From NCBI RefSeq assembly GCF_023702065.1, contig NZ_QFDM01000002.1, positions 558,001-622,000 of the forward strand: DNA of 64,000 nucleotides. Direction: 5' to 3'. The notes below the pieces were generated by a model. It was not told the origin of the DNA. It searched no databases and saw only the letters and a list, made by a program, of their open reading frames with translations. Below, piece after piece: positions 42,740 through 52,680 of this stretch (position 1 is its first letter; each line of letters opens with the position of its first letter). The stretch comes from Methanoculleus oceani (GTDB lineage: Archaea > Halobacteriota > Methanomicrobia > Methanomicrobiales > Methanoculleaceae). Made by a program: the position numbers and the translations under genes.

Positions 42740-45493
42740 TTATCTGGCAGCAGGCCCCTCTACCGGTCGGGGAGGAGATCCCTCCTTCCGGTAGACGAGC
42801 CTCCGCGCTTCCTCCCCCAGTACCTGTTCAGGGCCCATATACCCGAACAACTGGATGATCCGGGCAACGAGCCCCGTCCACCCGGTCTGGTGGCTGGCAC
42901 CGATCCCGGCCCCGTTATCCCCGTGGAAGTACTCGTAGAAGAGGAGGTGGTCGCGCCAGTGGGGGTCGTCCTGGAACTTCCGGGCGTAGCCGAAGACCGG
43001 GCGGCGGCCGCTCTCATCGCGGAGGAATACCCCGGTCAGGCGCCGTGCAATCTCCTCGCTCACCTGGTAGAGGTTCATCCGGTTCCCCGATCCGGTCGGG
43101 CATTCTACTGTAAAGTCGTTCCCGTAGTACGCGTACAGGTTTAACAGCGCCCGGATCAGCATGATGTTCATCGGGAACCATATCGGCCCCCGCCAGTTGG
43201 AGTTCCCCCCGAACATGCTCGAATCGGAGTCCGCCGGCAGGTACTGCACCCTGTGCTCCTGCCCATTCTGGATGAAGATATAGGGGTCGTGCAGGTGTGC
43301 ACGGGAGAGGGACCGGATCCCGTAGTCGCTCAGGAACTCGTTCTCGTCCAGCATTCGCGAAAGAACCCTTCGCAGCCTCTCCTCGGTGAGCAGCGAAAGG
43401 TGGAGTCGTCCTCCGACGCCGGGCTGGCCGATGTTGGAGACGGTGGACGCCATACGCGTATGGTACTGGTTGAACCATCGTGCCCGCTCTATGAAGTCCG
43501 GCATCTGATCTATCATCTCCCGGGTGAAGACCGTGCTGGCAGCGAGAGGCAGCAGCCCCACCAGGGACCGCACCTTCAGCCGTGTCGCGCTCCCATCGGG
43601 CAGGCGAAGGAGGTCGTAGTAGAAACCGTCCTCCTCGTCCCACATCCCCTCCTGGTTCTCACCCAGGCTGTTCATCGCCGATGCGATCCAGACGAAATGC
43701 TCGTAGAATTTGGTCGCCATCTCTTCATAGACCGGATCGTGGACCGCGAGTTCGGCGGCAATATCCAGCATGGTCTGAGCGAAAAGGGCCATCCATGCCG
43801 TCCCGTCGGCCTGCTCCAGGTATCCCCCCGTGGGCAGGGGTGCACTGCGGTCGAAGACCCCGATGTTGTCGAGGCCGAGGAACCCCCCTTCAAAGACGTT
43901 CTGGCCGGTGCGGTCCTTGCGGTTCACCCACCAGGTGAAGTTCATCAGCAGTTTCTGAAACATCCTCCCCAGGAACTCCACGTCCCCCGCGCCGAGAAGT
44001 TCCTTCTCCGTGCGGTATATGAACAGGGCGGCCCAGGCATGCACGGGAGGGTTGACGTCGCTGAAGTTCCATTCATAGGCCGGGATCTGGCCGTTCGGGT
44101 GCAGGTAACGCTCGCGGAGCATCAGGTCGAGCTGGTTTTTGGCAAAGTCCGGGTCCACCATGGCAAGGGCAACGGTATGGAATGCCAGGTCCCATGCCGC
44201 ATACCACGGGTACTCCCACTTGTCGGGCATGGATATGATGTCGGCGTTCACCATGTGGAACCACGAGTTATTCCGAATGGAGGACCGCTGGCCTGAACCG
44301 TGCCCCTCCAGCCAGCGGTCGACCTCATAGAGATAGTACTGCTTCGTCCAGAGCATGCCGGCAAGCGCCTGGCGCATCACGTTCGCCGCATCGGGGCCGA
44401 CCGACGGAGGGGTGATGTTGTCGTAGAATGCGTCCGCCTCTTGCTTTCGCTGTGAGAGCAGATTCTCAAAGGGGCTCCCGAAGAGAGGGCTTTCCCCGGA
44501 GGGCGGGGTTTGGTTCAGCCGCAGCCGTACCGTTTGCACTTCTCCCGGACCGAGAGTTAACCGATAGTGCGCAGAAGCCTTGGTCCCGGAACCTTCCGGG
44601 TTCACGGCATCGGTGCGTCCCTCGACGATGGAGTTATTGATACCATCTTTCACGAACGGCGAGGAGTTCGGCGTCCCGAAGAGGCGCTCCGTGTTGGTCT
44701 CGTTCTCGGTGAAGAGAAGAGGGACCTCACCTTCGCAGTAGAGATACCGGTCACCCAGCGCCGGATGGCTGGCCGCGATCACGCCGGTCCCTGGCGGGCC
44801 CTCCGTCTTTTGAAGGGTTGGTTTCTCCACACCATTTCCCTGCCACCAGGTGTTGCGGAACCAGAGGGTGGGCAGCAGATGGAGGGACGCCTCCTGTGGG
44901 CCGCGATTATGCACGGTGATCTGCACCAGGATGTCCTCGGGAGACTCCTTGGCATATTCCACGAAGACGTCGAAATACCGGTCGTCGGCAAAGATGCCGG
45001 TGTCGATGAGCTCGTACTCCAGGTCGTACCGGTTCCGGTGCTGGTTTGTGGCAACGAGGTCGTTGTACGGGAATGCTGCCTGCGGATACTTGTAGAGGTA
45101 CTTCATGTAGGAGTGCGACGGGGTGTTGTCGAGGTAGTAGTAGTACTCCTTCACGTCCTCGCCGTGGTTCCCCTCGGCATTGGTCAGACCAAAGAGCCGT
45201 TCTTTGAGGATGGGATCGGCACCGTTCCAGAGGGCAAGCGCAAAGCAGAGGAGCTGGGTATCGTCGGAGATGCCGGCAATCCCGTCTTCCCCCCACCGGT
45301 AGGCGCGGGACCGTGCCTGATCGTGCGTGAAGTAGGCCCAGGAATTGCCGTCCCCCCCATAGTCCTCCCTCACCGTTCCCCATTGCCGTTCGCTCAGGTA
45401 GGGCCCCCACCGGCGCCAGGGCACGCCGTTGTTACGGATCTCGAGCAGCCGCTGTCCCTCAGGTACATTGGCCACAAACGTCACAGGTGTCAT
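42740..45493 (-). CDS. GH63-type glycoside hydrolase (MGH1-like glucosidase)
   Basis: 917 residues. The catalytic (alpha/alpha)6 barrel spans about 385-880 with WEYPWYAAWDLAFHTVALA (catalytic Asp), GQIPAYEWNFSDVNPPVHAWA and FGGNSNWRGPIWFPMNIMLI and DNGAGIGASHQTGWTGLVA. The N-terminal 350 residues are a beta-sandwich (RRWGPYLSERQWGTVREDYG, YYYYLDNTPSHSYMKYLYKYPQ). Related bacterial enzymes hydrolyse glucosylglycerate or mannosylglycerate. Since methanogens use such solutes as osmolytes, this is a plausible substrate. No export signal. Confidence 0.86.
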   Translation of the reverse strand: MTPVTFVANVPEGQRLLEIRNNGVPWRRWGPYLSERQWGTVREDYGGDGNSWAYFTHDQARSRAYRWGEDGIAGISDDTQLLCFALALWNGADPILKERLFGLTNAEGNHGEDVKEYYYYLDNTPSHSYMKYLYKYPQAAFPYNDLVATNQHRNRYDLEYELIDTGIFADDRYFDVFVEYAKESPEDILVQITVHNRGPQEASLHLLPTLWFRNTWWQGNGVEKPTLQKTEGPPGTGVIAASHPALGDRYLYCEGEVPLLFTENETNTERLFGTPNSSPFVKDGINNSIVEGRTDAVNPEGSGTKASAHYRLTLGPGEVQTVRLRLNQTPPSGESPLFGSPFENLLSQRKQEADAFYDNITPPSVGPDAANVMRQALAGMLWTKQYYLYEVDRWLEGHGSGQRSSIRNNSWFHMVNADIISMPDKWEYPWYAAWDLAFHTVALAMVDPDFAKNQLDLMLRERYLHPNGQIPAYEWNFSDVNPPVHAWAALFIYRTEKELLGAGDVEFLGRMFQKLLMNFTWWVNRKDRTGQNVFEGGFLGLDNIGVFDRSAPLPTGGYLEQADGTAWMALFAQTMLDIAAELAVHDPVYEEMATKFYEHFVWIASAMNSLGENQEGMWDEEDGFYYDLLRLPDGSATRLKVRSLVGLLPLAASTVFTREMIDQMPDFIERARWFNQYHTRMASTVSNIGQPGVGGRLHLSLLTEERLRRVLSRMLDENEFLSDYGIRSLSRAHLHDPYIFIQNGQEHRVQYLPADSDSSMFGGNSNWRGPIWFPMNIMLIRALLNLYAYYGNDFTVECPTGSGNRMNLYQVSEEIARRLTGVFLRDESGRRPVFGYARKFQDDPHWRDHLLFYEYFHGDNGAGIGASHQTGWTGLVARIIQLFGYMGPEQVLGEEARRLVYRKEGSPPRPVEGPAAR

Positions 45494-45827
45494 GCGTGGG
45501 CCAGACCATCCGGTACATAATATATTTTTCGAAGAATCAAATTTCGAGTTGCCCCGATGGCACTATACAGCGTTGGATCTCCCGTTTTCGTGAGACCCGG
45601 CGGTTCCAGCTCATGACCCACGGCCCGTCCGGGAATGCCGGATGAGGAAGCAGGGCAGGAGGACACCTTAACCGGTACGGCAGGCGGACCGCAAGAAGCC
45701 TTTGCCGCTGCCGCCGGACCGGCCCCCTGTTTTCCCGTACGAAGGGTACACTACCCGGCAAAATGCCGGACGATTACATTTATATACACCGGGTCCGTCT
45801 GATGCACTCGATTCGAGGGCTGATAGA
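45494..45827. other. 334-bp gap with promoter of the MFS gene
   Basis: TTTATATACA at 45779-45788 sits about 48 bp upstream of the MFS start. No gene seen. Confidence 0.5.
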
Positions 45828-47300
45828 ATGGAGAGTGAACCAGATCCGGCTCCCCGGACATCAACGGCAACCCCACAGGGCGTGCTCCTGCCGCTTGCGC
45901 TGGCCCAGTTCATCTGCAGTTACGCTGCTTCGAATATGAACGTGGCCATAACCAACATCGCCACCGACCTGGGGACGACGGTCAGCGGCGTCCAGACGAC
46001 CATCGCCGTTTTTACGCTCACCATGGCAGCCCTCATGATCCCCGGCAGCAAGTTGACAGATATCCTGGGCCGCACGTACCTCTTCAGGCGAGGCCTCCTC
46101 GTCTACGGGGTGGGAGCACTGATAGCGGCAGCGGCGCCGGGGCTCGGGATCCTGATCCTCGGCTATTCGCTCCTCGAAGGCATCGGGACCGCGCTGCTGA
46201 TCCCGCCCGTGTATATCCTCGCAACCGTCTTCTTTCCCGACCTCACCTCACGCGCCCGCGCCTTCGGTGCGATCAGTGCGGCGGGCGGCGTGGGGGCGGC
46301 AGCAGGTCCCCTGGTCGGCGGGATCATCACCACCGCGATCAGCTGGCGGGCAGCCTTTGTCGTGCAGGCTCTTGTTGTCGGAATAATCATCATCCAGAGC
46401 CGGAAGATCGTTGATCCGGGAGTGCAGGGCGAGAAACCCGCTTTCGACATCGTCGGAACTATCCTCTCGGCGGCGGGACTCTTCTTTGTGGTGGTCGGCA
46501 TCCTGCAGGCCTCGACGTACGGCTGGTTTAAGGCCAGCCAGGATTTCGTCATCGGCAATACGGTCGTGATCCCGGAAGGCGGCATCTCGCCGGTATGGGT
46601 TTTCGTGCTTATCGGAGCGATTTTACTGATCTGGTTCTTCTGGCATATCCGATCCATGGAACGGGCAGGCAAGGAGCCTCTGTTGCACACCAGGATGTTT
46701 AAGAACCGCACATCAAACCTCGGCCTCATCACGCAGAACATCCAGTGGCTGGTCCTCTTAGGCCTCTCCTTTGTGGTCTCCGTCTATGTGCAGACCGTGC
46801 GGGGCTACAACGCGATCGAGACCGGTCTGATCCTTACGCCGGCCACGATCGGTATTTTGCTCTCCTCGATGGCCGCGGGCAGGCTGGCGCGGAAGTATTC
46901 CCAGGCAACGCTGATCCGGGCGGGGTTTATCGTGACGGTAGCCGGCGTCTTCCTCCTGCTGTTGCTGGTACGAGAAACATCCCCCGTCCTTACGTTCGTG
47001 CCGGGCCTCTTTCTGGTCGGTCTGGGCGTAGGGGTCATGCTGACATCCTCGGTCACCGTCGTGCAGTCCAGCTTTCCTGAAGAGGATCAGGGGGAGATCT
47101 CGGGCCTGTCACGCAGTGTCTCGAACCTGGGCTCCTCGCTCGGCGTGGCCATTGCAGGAACCGTCATCGTCTCCAGCCTGGTCATCGGGAATTTGGGCTA
47201 CGCGCTCGCCCTGGTGGTTCTGGTGGTGTTTGCGGGTATAGGCCTCGTAGCCGCGTTCATGCTGCCCGCCACCCCGGTGCCCGAGGCCCCGGAGCCCTGA
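45828..47300 (+). CDS. MFS drug-resistance-type transporter (DHA2/EmrB-like)
   Basis: 490 residues from the ATG at 45828; the longer open frame upstream has no hydrophobic character. About 14 transmembrane segments, with the MFS loop GSKLTDILGRTYLFRRGLLVYGVGAL and the family motif AISAAGGVGAAAGPLVGGII (motif C). Typical of 14-TM proton-drug antiporters. The substrate cannot be deduced. Confidence 0.88.
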   Translation: MESEPDPAPRTSTATPQGVLLPLALAQFICSYAASNMNVAITNIATDLGTTVSGVQTTIAVFTLTMAALMIPGSKLTDILGRTYLFRRGLLVYGVGALIAAAAPGLGILILGYSLLEGIGTALLIPPVYILATVFFPDLTSRARAFGAISAAGGVGAAAGPLVGGIITTAISWRAAFVVQALVVGIIIIQSRKIVDPGVQGEKPAFDIVGTILSAAGLFFVVVGILQASTYGWFKASQDFVIGNTVVIPEGGISPVWVFVLIGAILLIWFFWHIRSMERAGKEPLLHTRMFKNRTSNLGLITQNIQWLVLLGLSFVVSVYVQTVRGYNAIETGLILTPATIGILLSSMAAGRLARKYSQATLIRAGFIVTVAGVFLLLLLVRETSPVLTFVPGLFLVGLGVGVMLTSSVTVVQSSFPEEDQGEISGLSRSVSNLGSSLGVAIAGTVIVSSLVIGNLGYALALVVLVVFAGIGLVAAFMLPATPVPEAPEP

Positions 47301-47489
47301 CCCGACCTCGCCTGATTGGCTATCCGAGAGGGGCATGGCAGGGTGGGTTCGTCGGAGCCCTCCGTTTTTGCCGGCCGTAGCCCATTGTAGGGACTCGCAA
47401 AAATAAGGGCTCTTACAGTCAATCCCCGGGCGGACCTGCAGATAGTGCGGGAGATCATCAACCCTTCATCGGGCGCGATTACCGAGGGA

Positions 47490-48890
47490 TCATCTCTTCA
47501 GTCCACTCCCTCCGCCCGGACGTCCGCGGGACCGGAAGTAGGCCTCGATCTGCTCGAGAGACAGCCCTTTCGTCTCCGGCACGAGCTTGAAGACGAAGAG
47601 CCACGCGAGGAGGGCTACCAGGGCGTAGAGGAGGAAGACCCCCGACTCCCCGATGAGATCCACCAGCGAGAGAAACGTCGCTGCAATGATGAAGTTCGCG
47701 GCCCAGTTCGTAACCGTCGCGAGGCTCATGGCCAGTCCCCGCACGCTGAGCGGGTAGATCTCGGCGATAAGCAGCCAGAAGATCGGCCCGAGGCCCAGCG
47801 CAAAGGAGGCGACATAGATGATGAGGCTCACCGCGGTGATCTGCCCCAGCGAGACGGCCGCCCCTCCGGCGCCGCTGTTCTCGAGGGCGAACCCGATCCC
47901 GAGGATCAGCATGGCGATGCCCATGCCGGCAAGGCTCCAGAGGAGGAGCGGGCGGCGTCCCGCCCGGTCGACGAGCCAGATGGCGATGAGGGTCACCAGG
48001 ACGTTCACGATGCCGATCCCGACCGTCGCGGCGATCGAGGCGGTCGCCTCCGCGAGGCCGGCAAACTGGAAGATGGTCGGGGCGTAGTAGATGACGGTGT
48101 TGATCCCGGTTGCCTGCTGGAGGATCGCGAGGCCCACCCCCAGAAGCAGCGGGAGCCGAACAGCAGGCGCGATCAGGTCCGACCACGTGCCCGCCCCTTC
48201 CGTGCGCACGCCCCTCTCGATCTCATCGAGTTCTTCCGATACGTCGGCGGTGCCGCGGATCTTCTGCAGGACTTTTGCGGCGGCGTCGCGGCGGTTCACA
48301 AACATCAGCCACCGGGGGCTCCGGGGCATCAGGAACATGCCGATAAAGAGAACGGTGCCCGGTATCACTCCCGCGAGGAACATCGCCCGCCAGTCGCCGG
48401 CCGCCGCAAAGTAGTAGTTCACGCCGTAGGCGATCAGGATGCCGACCGTTATCAGGAGCTGGTTGAGCGAGACGAGTGCGCCCCGAATACTCTCAGGCGC
48501 AATCTCGGAGATGTAGAGAGGAGCGACGAACGAGGCCACCCCGATGGCGATCCCGATCAGGATCCTGCCGACGATGAATATGGAGAAGAGAGGGGAAAGG
48601 ACGACCACGAACGTGCCCACGATGAAGATCAGCGATGCGGCCAGGATGGAACTGCGGCGCCCCACCCTGTCCGAGAGAGGCCCCCCGAAGAGCGCCCCGA
48701 TGATCGCACCCATCAGCACGGCGCTCACCGCCACCTCGGTCGTGACGCTTGTAAGGCTGAACTCCTCGTTGATGAAGAGGATCGCCCCGGAGATGACGCC
48801 GGTATCAAACCCGAAGAGGATCCCGGCAACGGCGGCAATTGCGGCGACGACGAGGACGAGCCCTGTGATCCGGTCGGGTTCAGGCGCCAT
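47490..48890 (-). CDS. MFS sugar porter
   Basis: 466 residues with 12 transmembrane helices. The signatures of the GLUT/XylE group are complete: LFGFDTGVISGAILF, GPLSDRVGRRSSI, PLYISEIAPESIRGALVSLNQLLITVGILIAYGVNY, ILQQATGINTVIYYAP, DRAGRRPLLL and the ending VPETKGLSLEQIEAYF. The quinone of residues used for hexose binding (QQ..GINTV) is present. Such a transporter is unusual in a methanogen and fits the glycosidase and glucose dehydrogenase genes nearby. Transport of a compatible solute or its sugar is possible. Confidence 0.9.
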   Translation of the reverse strand: MAPEPDRITGLVLVVAAIAAVAGILFGFDTGVISGAILFINEEFSLTSVTTEVAVSAVLMGAIIGALFGGPLSDRVGRRSSILAASLIFIVGTFVVVLSPLFSIFIVGRILIGIAIGVASFVAPLYISEIAPESIRGALVSLNQLLITVGILIAYGVNYYFAAAGDWRAMFLAGVIPGTVLFIGMFLMPRSPRWLMFVNRRDAAAKVLQKIRGTADVSEELDEIERGVRTEGAGTWSDLIAPAVRLPLLLGVGLAILQQATGINTVIYYAPTIFQFAGLAEATASIAATVGIGIVNVLVTLIAIWLVDRAGRRPLLLWSLAGMGIAMLILGIGFALENSGAGGAAVSLGQITAVSLIIYVASFALGLGPIFWLLIAEIYPLSVRGLAMSLATVTNWAANFIIAATFLSLVDLIGESGVFLLYALVALLAWLFVFKLVPETKGLSLEQIEAYFRSRGRPGGGSGLKR

Positions 48891-49317
48891 AGGGATCCTC
48901 CCCTCGGCTGTGGGTCCGCGACATACGGGGTTTCTGCTGAACCCGATATGTGGGGCCGGGATGAGAGGGGTTCAGCATCGGGTCGTCGAGAGGGATGAGG
49001 ACGGACCCCGCCCCCGGGAGAAGCGGGGTTTCGTGAAACAACAGGGATGCTCCGTCATCGGAGACTGCCGGAGATTGCATCGCATCCAGTTGCAATTCAG
49101 GTACTTAAACCTGCGCCACCCCATAGGGGGCTGCGTTCCCGCAAAGCCGGAGACGGTGCATACGCTGCCCCGCGGTGCAGGGGGCGCCGTGCTCCCGGAC
49201 ACGTGCGGTGATGATACGCTCCGGAGCAAGGTTCATATACCGGAGTGCGCATCCTGTGGCATGCCGGAATTGCAAGAACTCCGGGGCTCGTCCCTCCCCC
49301 GGCGTCCGGGTGGAACA
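48891..49317. other. 427-bp gap with two TATA-like sites
   Basis: GTACTTAAACC (about 49101-49111) and TTCATATACCGG (about 49231-49242) are candidate promoters; no gene seen. The small plus-strand frames here are shadows of the divergent sugar porter region. Confidence 0.45.
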
Positions 49318-49857
49318 ATGGATAGATCTAAGGCGATTGATGGAATCCGGAAAGGGTTTCGGGCAATCGCCATCGCGTTCGTTTTCGCCACCCTGATCCC
49401 CGTACTCCTCGGCCTTCTCTTCTCCGTCCCGACCGGGAGAGTCTTTTCTCTGATCGTCTCCACCCTCCTTCTCCAGGCAAATGCCGCCTTTGTCGGCCTG
49501 GGGCTCGGCCTGAATCCCGTGTTCATTCTGGTCGTCATGATATTCGTGGAGCTCGGGATCGTCCTCGCCATCTACGAGATCCTGGATGTATTTGCCGAGC
49601 AGTCGGAGAGAGTCCGGCGTTTCACGAAGAGCACGGAAGAGAAGATGGCCAGGTACCCTATTCTACATAAGTACGGCGCAGTCACGCTCATCGTCCTCCC
49701 CGCGCTCCCGGTGATCGGCCTTTACTCCAGCGTCGTCATCGGGTGGCTTCTGCGCTGGAACAAACTCCAGTCGCTCTTCTTCGTCACGCTGGGATGGATT
49801 CTCGTCACCGGCTTCCTCCTGCTCGTGGCGCTCGGGTTCGTCCGGGTGGTCTTCTGA
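49318..49857 (+). CDS. Small multidrug-export family membrane protein
   Basis: 179 residues with about five hydrophobic segments (AIAIAFVFATLIPVLLGLLF, TLLLQANAAFVGLGLGLNPVFILVVMIFVELGIVLAIYEIL, YGAVTLIVLPALPVIGLYSSVVIGWLL). Matches the small multi-drug export family (COG2426 type); actual transport activity is unproven for the family. It begins near GTCCGGGTGGAACAATG and is followed after 15 bp by cardiolipin synthase. Confidence 0.8.
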   Translation: MDRSKAIDGIRKGFRAIAIAFVFATLIPVLLGLLFSVPTGRVFSLIVSTLLLQANAAFVGLGLGLNPVFILVVMIFVELGIVLAIYEILDVFAEQSERVRRFTKSTEEKMARYPILHKYGAVTLIVLPALPVIGLYSSVVIGWLLRWNKLQSLFFVTLGWILVTGFLLLVALGFVRVVF

Positions 49858-49872
49858 TGCGAGCGGGATAGC

Positions 49873-51321
49873 ATGTCCGGGGTCGTCGGTATGGACTGGT
49901 CGTTTGTTGTGGGCATCATCTACCTCCTCAACACCATCTTTGCGGTCGTCGTCATCTTCTTTGAGCGGAGAAACCCTACTGCGACCCTGGCCTGGCTGAT
50001 GGTGCTCTTCTTCCTGCCGCTGATCGGGTTCGTGCTGTACCTGTTCCTCGGCCAGAACTACACCAGGCAGCGATTGTTTACCCTCAAAGAGAAGGACGAC
50101 GCCACCCTCGGGTCGATCTTCGAGGAGCAGCACCGGAGACTTCTCGAAGGGCAGTACTGGCTCTCCAATCCGGAAGCGGAACAGTACCGCGACGTAATTC
50201 TCGCACTTCTCCGGAGCAACCGTGCGCTCCTGACACAGGACAACCGGATCGAGATCTACACGGACGGAAAAGAGAAGTTCGAGGCCCTGTTCGCCGCAAT
50301 CAGGAACGCAAGCCACCACATCCACCTGGAATACTTCATCGTCAACAACGACGAACTCGGGCGGGAGGTCGTGCACGCGCTCGCCGCGAAGGCAAAAGAA
50401 GGCCTTGAGGTCCGGCTGCTCTTCGACGCCCTGGGAGCCCGGGCCGGGGGCGGGTCGCGGGCGGCATTCCGGGAACTGACGGATGCAGGCGGTTATATAG
50501 GCGTCTTCTTCCCCTCGATCTATCGGGTCAACTACCGCAACCACAGAAAGATCGCGGTCATCGACGGCAGGATCGGCTTCATCGGCGGGTTCAACATCGG
50601 GGACGAGTACCTGGGCAAAGGCCCCCTCGGCTACTGGCGGGATACTGCCGTGAAGATCACGGGACAGGCAGTGAAGATGTTGCAACTCCGGTTCTTCCTC
50701 GACTGGAACTTCACGACCAACGAGTACCTGAGAGCCGACCCGGTCTACTTTCCCGAACAGGACGGCGGCGGCACCACTGCCGTCCAGATCGTCTCCGGCG
50801 GCCCGGACACCCGCCGTAGCCCGATAAAGGAGGGCTACATCAAGTTGATCAACGCCGCCCGGGAGTCCGTCTACCTCCAGACCCCCTACTTCATCCCCGA
50901 CGACAGCATCTCGGATGCCCTGCGCCTCGCGGCCCTCTCCGGCGTCGATGTCCGCCTGATGATCCCCTGCAAGCCGGACCATCCCTTCGTCTACTGGGCG
51001 ACCCTCTCCTTCGCCGCCGACCTGCTCGATAGCGGCGTACGGGTCTACACCTACGACAACGGCTTCATCCACGCCAAGACCATCGTTGTGGACGGGAAGG
51101 CGGGATCGGTCGGGAGCGCGAACTGGGACGTGCGGAGCTTCCGGCTGAACTTCGAGGCAAACGCCTTCTTCTACGATGCGGCCGTCGGGGCGGAGGTGAA
51201 GAAGCGCTTTCTACAGGATCTTGCCCTGAGCACCGAGATCACACAGGAGTGGTATCGCGAGCGGTCCCGCCGGATCCGGATCAAGGAGTCGATATCACGG
51301 CTCTTCTCGCCCCTCGGATGA
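49873..51321 (+). CDS. cls: Cardiolipin synthase (phospholipase D superfamily)
   Basis: 482 residues. Two N-terminal transmembrane helices (VVGIIYLLNTIFAVVVIFF and LAWLMVLFFLPLIGFVLYLFLG) precede two HKD motifs: NHRKIAVIDG (about 217-226) and HAKTIVVDG (about 397-405). This is the standard ClsA architecture. In archaea such enzymes join two polar lipids to form cardiolipin-type lipids. It lies 15 bp after the small export-family gene. Confidence 0.92.
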   Translation: MSGVVGMDWSFVVGIIYLLNTIFAVVVIFFERRNPTATLAWLMVLFFLPLIGFVLYLFLGQNYTRQRLFTLKEKDDATLGSIFEEQHRRLLEGQYWLSNPEAEQYRDVILALLRSNRALLTQDNRIEIYTDGKEKFEALFAAIRNASHHIHLEYFIVNNDELGREVVHALAAKAKEGLEVRLLFDALGARAGGGSRAAFRELTDAGGYIGVFFPSIYRVNYRNHRKIAVIDGRIGFIGGFNIGDEYLGKGPLGYWRDTAVKITGQAVKMLQLRFFLDWNFTTNEYLRADPVYFPEQDGGGTTAVQIVSGGPDTRRSPIKEGYIKLINAARESVYLQTPYFIPDDSISDALRLAALSGVDVRLMIPCKPDHPFVYWATLSFAADLLDSGVRVYTYDNGFIHAKTIVVDGKAGSVGSANWDVRSFRLNFEANAFFYDAAVGAEVKKRFLQDLALSTEITQEWYRERSRRIRIKESISRLFSPLG

Positions 51322-51405
51322 GGGTGCGCGGATGCGATACACACAGATGTCATGCAGCAGGTTGAGTTATATAGTCGAACCGGCATCCTGCTCTCGAGGT
51401 GCGTT

Positions 51406-51855
51406 ATGTCTCTTGGTCCGGTAGAATACATGGTCATCGAGTTTCCGGGAAACCAGTTCAAAGGTGAGATCATCCCGGCGTTGCGTGAAGTGATCGACGC
51501 GGGCGTCATCCGAATCATCGACCAGGTCTTCGTGAGGAAAGACGATCGGGGCAACGTCAGCGTGATGGAACTCAAGGATCTCCAGAAGGATGCGGCAGAA
51601 GCGTTCGCCCCGCTCGCACGGGATGCCAGCACGCTCTTCGCTGAAGAGGATATCGAGAAGGTCAGCGGGATCATGGAGAACAACAGTTCCGTGGCGCTGC
51701 TCCTCTTCGAGCACGTATGGGCGACGAGGTTCCGCGACGCCGTCCTGAACGCCAACGGACGGGTGATCGCGGGCGAACGTATCGAAAAAGAGAGGGTGGA
51801 TGCCGCGCTGGCATGGAAGCCCGAAGAGCAGGAAGCACTGGAGGTGGCACCATGA
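51406..51855 (+). CDS. DUF6325-family protein
   Basis: 149 residues from the ATG at 51406, which follows a TATATAG box (about 51369). It aligns along its length with the protein at 38227-38787: PVEYMVIEFPGNQFKGEIIPALREVIDAGVIRIIDQVFVRKDDRGNVSVMEL and VALLLFEHVWATRFRDAVLNANGRVIAG. The stop overlaps the start of the SHOCT gene (ATGA). The family is widespread beside SHOCT genes in bacteria; function unknown. Confidence 0.85.
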   Translation: MSLGPVEYMVIEFPGNQFKGEIIPALREVIDAGVIRIIDQVFVRKDDRGNVSVMELKDLQKDAAEAFAPLARDASTLFAEEDIEKVSGIMENNSSVALLLFEHVWATRFRDAVLNANGRVIAGERIEKERVDAALAWKPEEQEALEVAP

Positions 51856-52175
51856 GAGGCGGCCGCCCGGGCCTTATCGGCACCGTAGCCCGTACTGCAG
51901 TGGTCGCGGGAACGGCCACCGCTACTTCCCACGCTGTCAATAAGCGGATACAGCAGAAAGAGATGCAGAAAGCAACGCAAGCGCAGCAGGCGGCACCATA
52001 CGAAGAGCAGGTGCAGGCGGCGTCATACGAGGAGCAGGTGCAGGCGCCTGCCGGAACAGGCATAACCCAGGAGGAGAAGATGGCTCAACTCAGGGAACTC
52101 GCCGAGTTGAAGCAGATGGGCGCCCTGACGGAGGAAGAGTTCCAGCAGGAGAAGCAGAAGATCCTTGCTCAGTAG
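51852..52175 (+). CDS. SHOCT-domain protein
   Basis: 107 residues from the ATG overlapping the previous stop. A short hydrophobic N-terminus (GLIGTVARTAVVAGTATATSHAV) precedes a Gln-rich segment with an 11-residue repeat (PYEEQVQAA/SYEEQVQAP) and a C-terminal SHOCT module (MAQLRELAELKQMGALTEEEFQQEKQKIL). SHOCT domains are small oligomerisation modules on regulatory or membrane-linked proteins. Confidence 0.9.
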   Translation: MRGGRPGLIGTVARTAVVAGTATATSHAVNKRIQQKEMQKATQAQQAAPYEEQVQAASYEEQVQAPAGTGITQEEKMAQLRELAELKQMGALTEEEFQQEKQKILAQ

Positions 52176-52680
52176 GATTGCGAGGTTCACTTTTTTCGGG
52201 TACGGAGGCTGGCTCCCGGAATGCCCGGTGGAGTGCGAAGGGCCGTCTGTCGGCGGGACGGCCGGAACCAGCGCCGCGGTTGAGCCCACGGGGCGACTGC
52301 CAGAGAGTATGATGCCCATCGGGGATTCTCCAGGGCCACATCACCCGTACTCTCCAGCCCCTCCCCTGCATTCCTCCGTGTGCCGGGACGGGTGAGGCAG
52401 GTGCAGTCACCCTTATATATCCCTCCATCCATCACGCCGCGGCGTGGGACCAGCAATACCGTGGATAATTTCATCCGGCATCGCCTGCAGGACAGATCAT
52501 CTCATTTAAAAACCGTCACGAGAGATGCGCATACCCGGCGCAGAGAAGATTCCCGGGAAACAGTGATCTCACCGTTCATCAATCGCTGAAGGCCGCACAC
52601 GGGCTCGTGGTCGCATGCACAGGGCCCTCCTATCTTACAGGATAGGAACAGCGGGCAGCAATCGAATGAAGGTGAAGTGT
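52176..52680. other. 505-bp gap with T-run and two AT-rich sites, no gene
   Basis: A T-run terminator (CTTTTTTC, about 52190-52197) follows the SHOCT gene. TTATATATCC (52412-52421) and CATTTAAAAACC (52502-52513) are promoter-like; one of them probably serves the surface propeller gene. Confidence 0.5.

Noticed and set aside
47445-48998. 517-residue open frame antisense to the sugar porter
   Set aside because: Composition is Asp/Glu/Arg/His-rich and without domains; the minus-strand porter is complete and conserved.
49663-51072. 469-residue open frame antisense to cardiolipin synthase
   Set aside because: Shadow of the conserved HKD gene.
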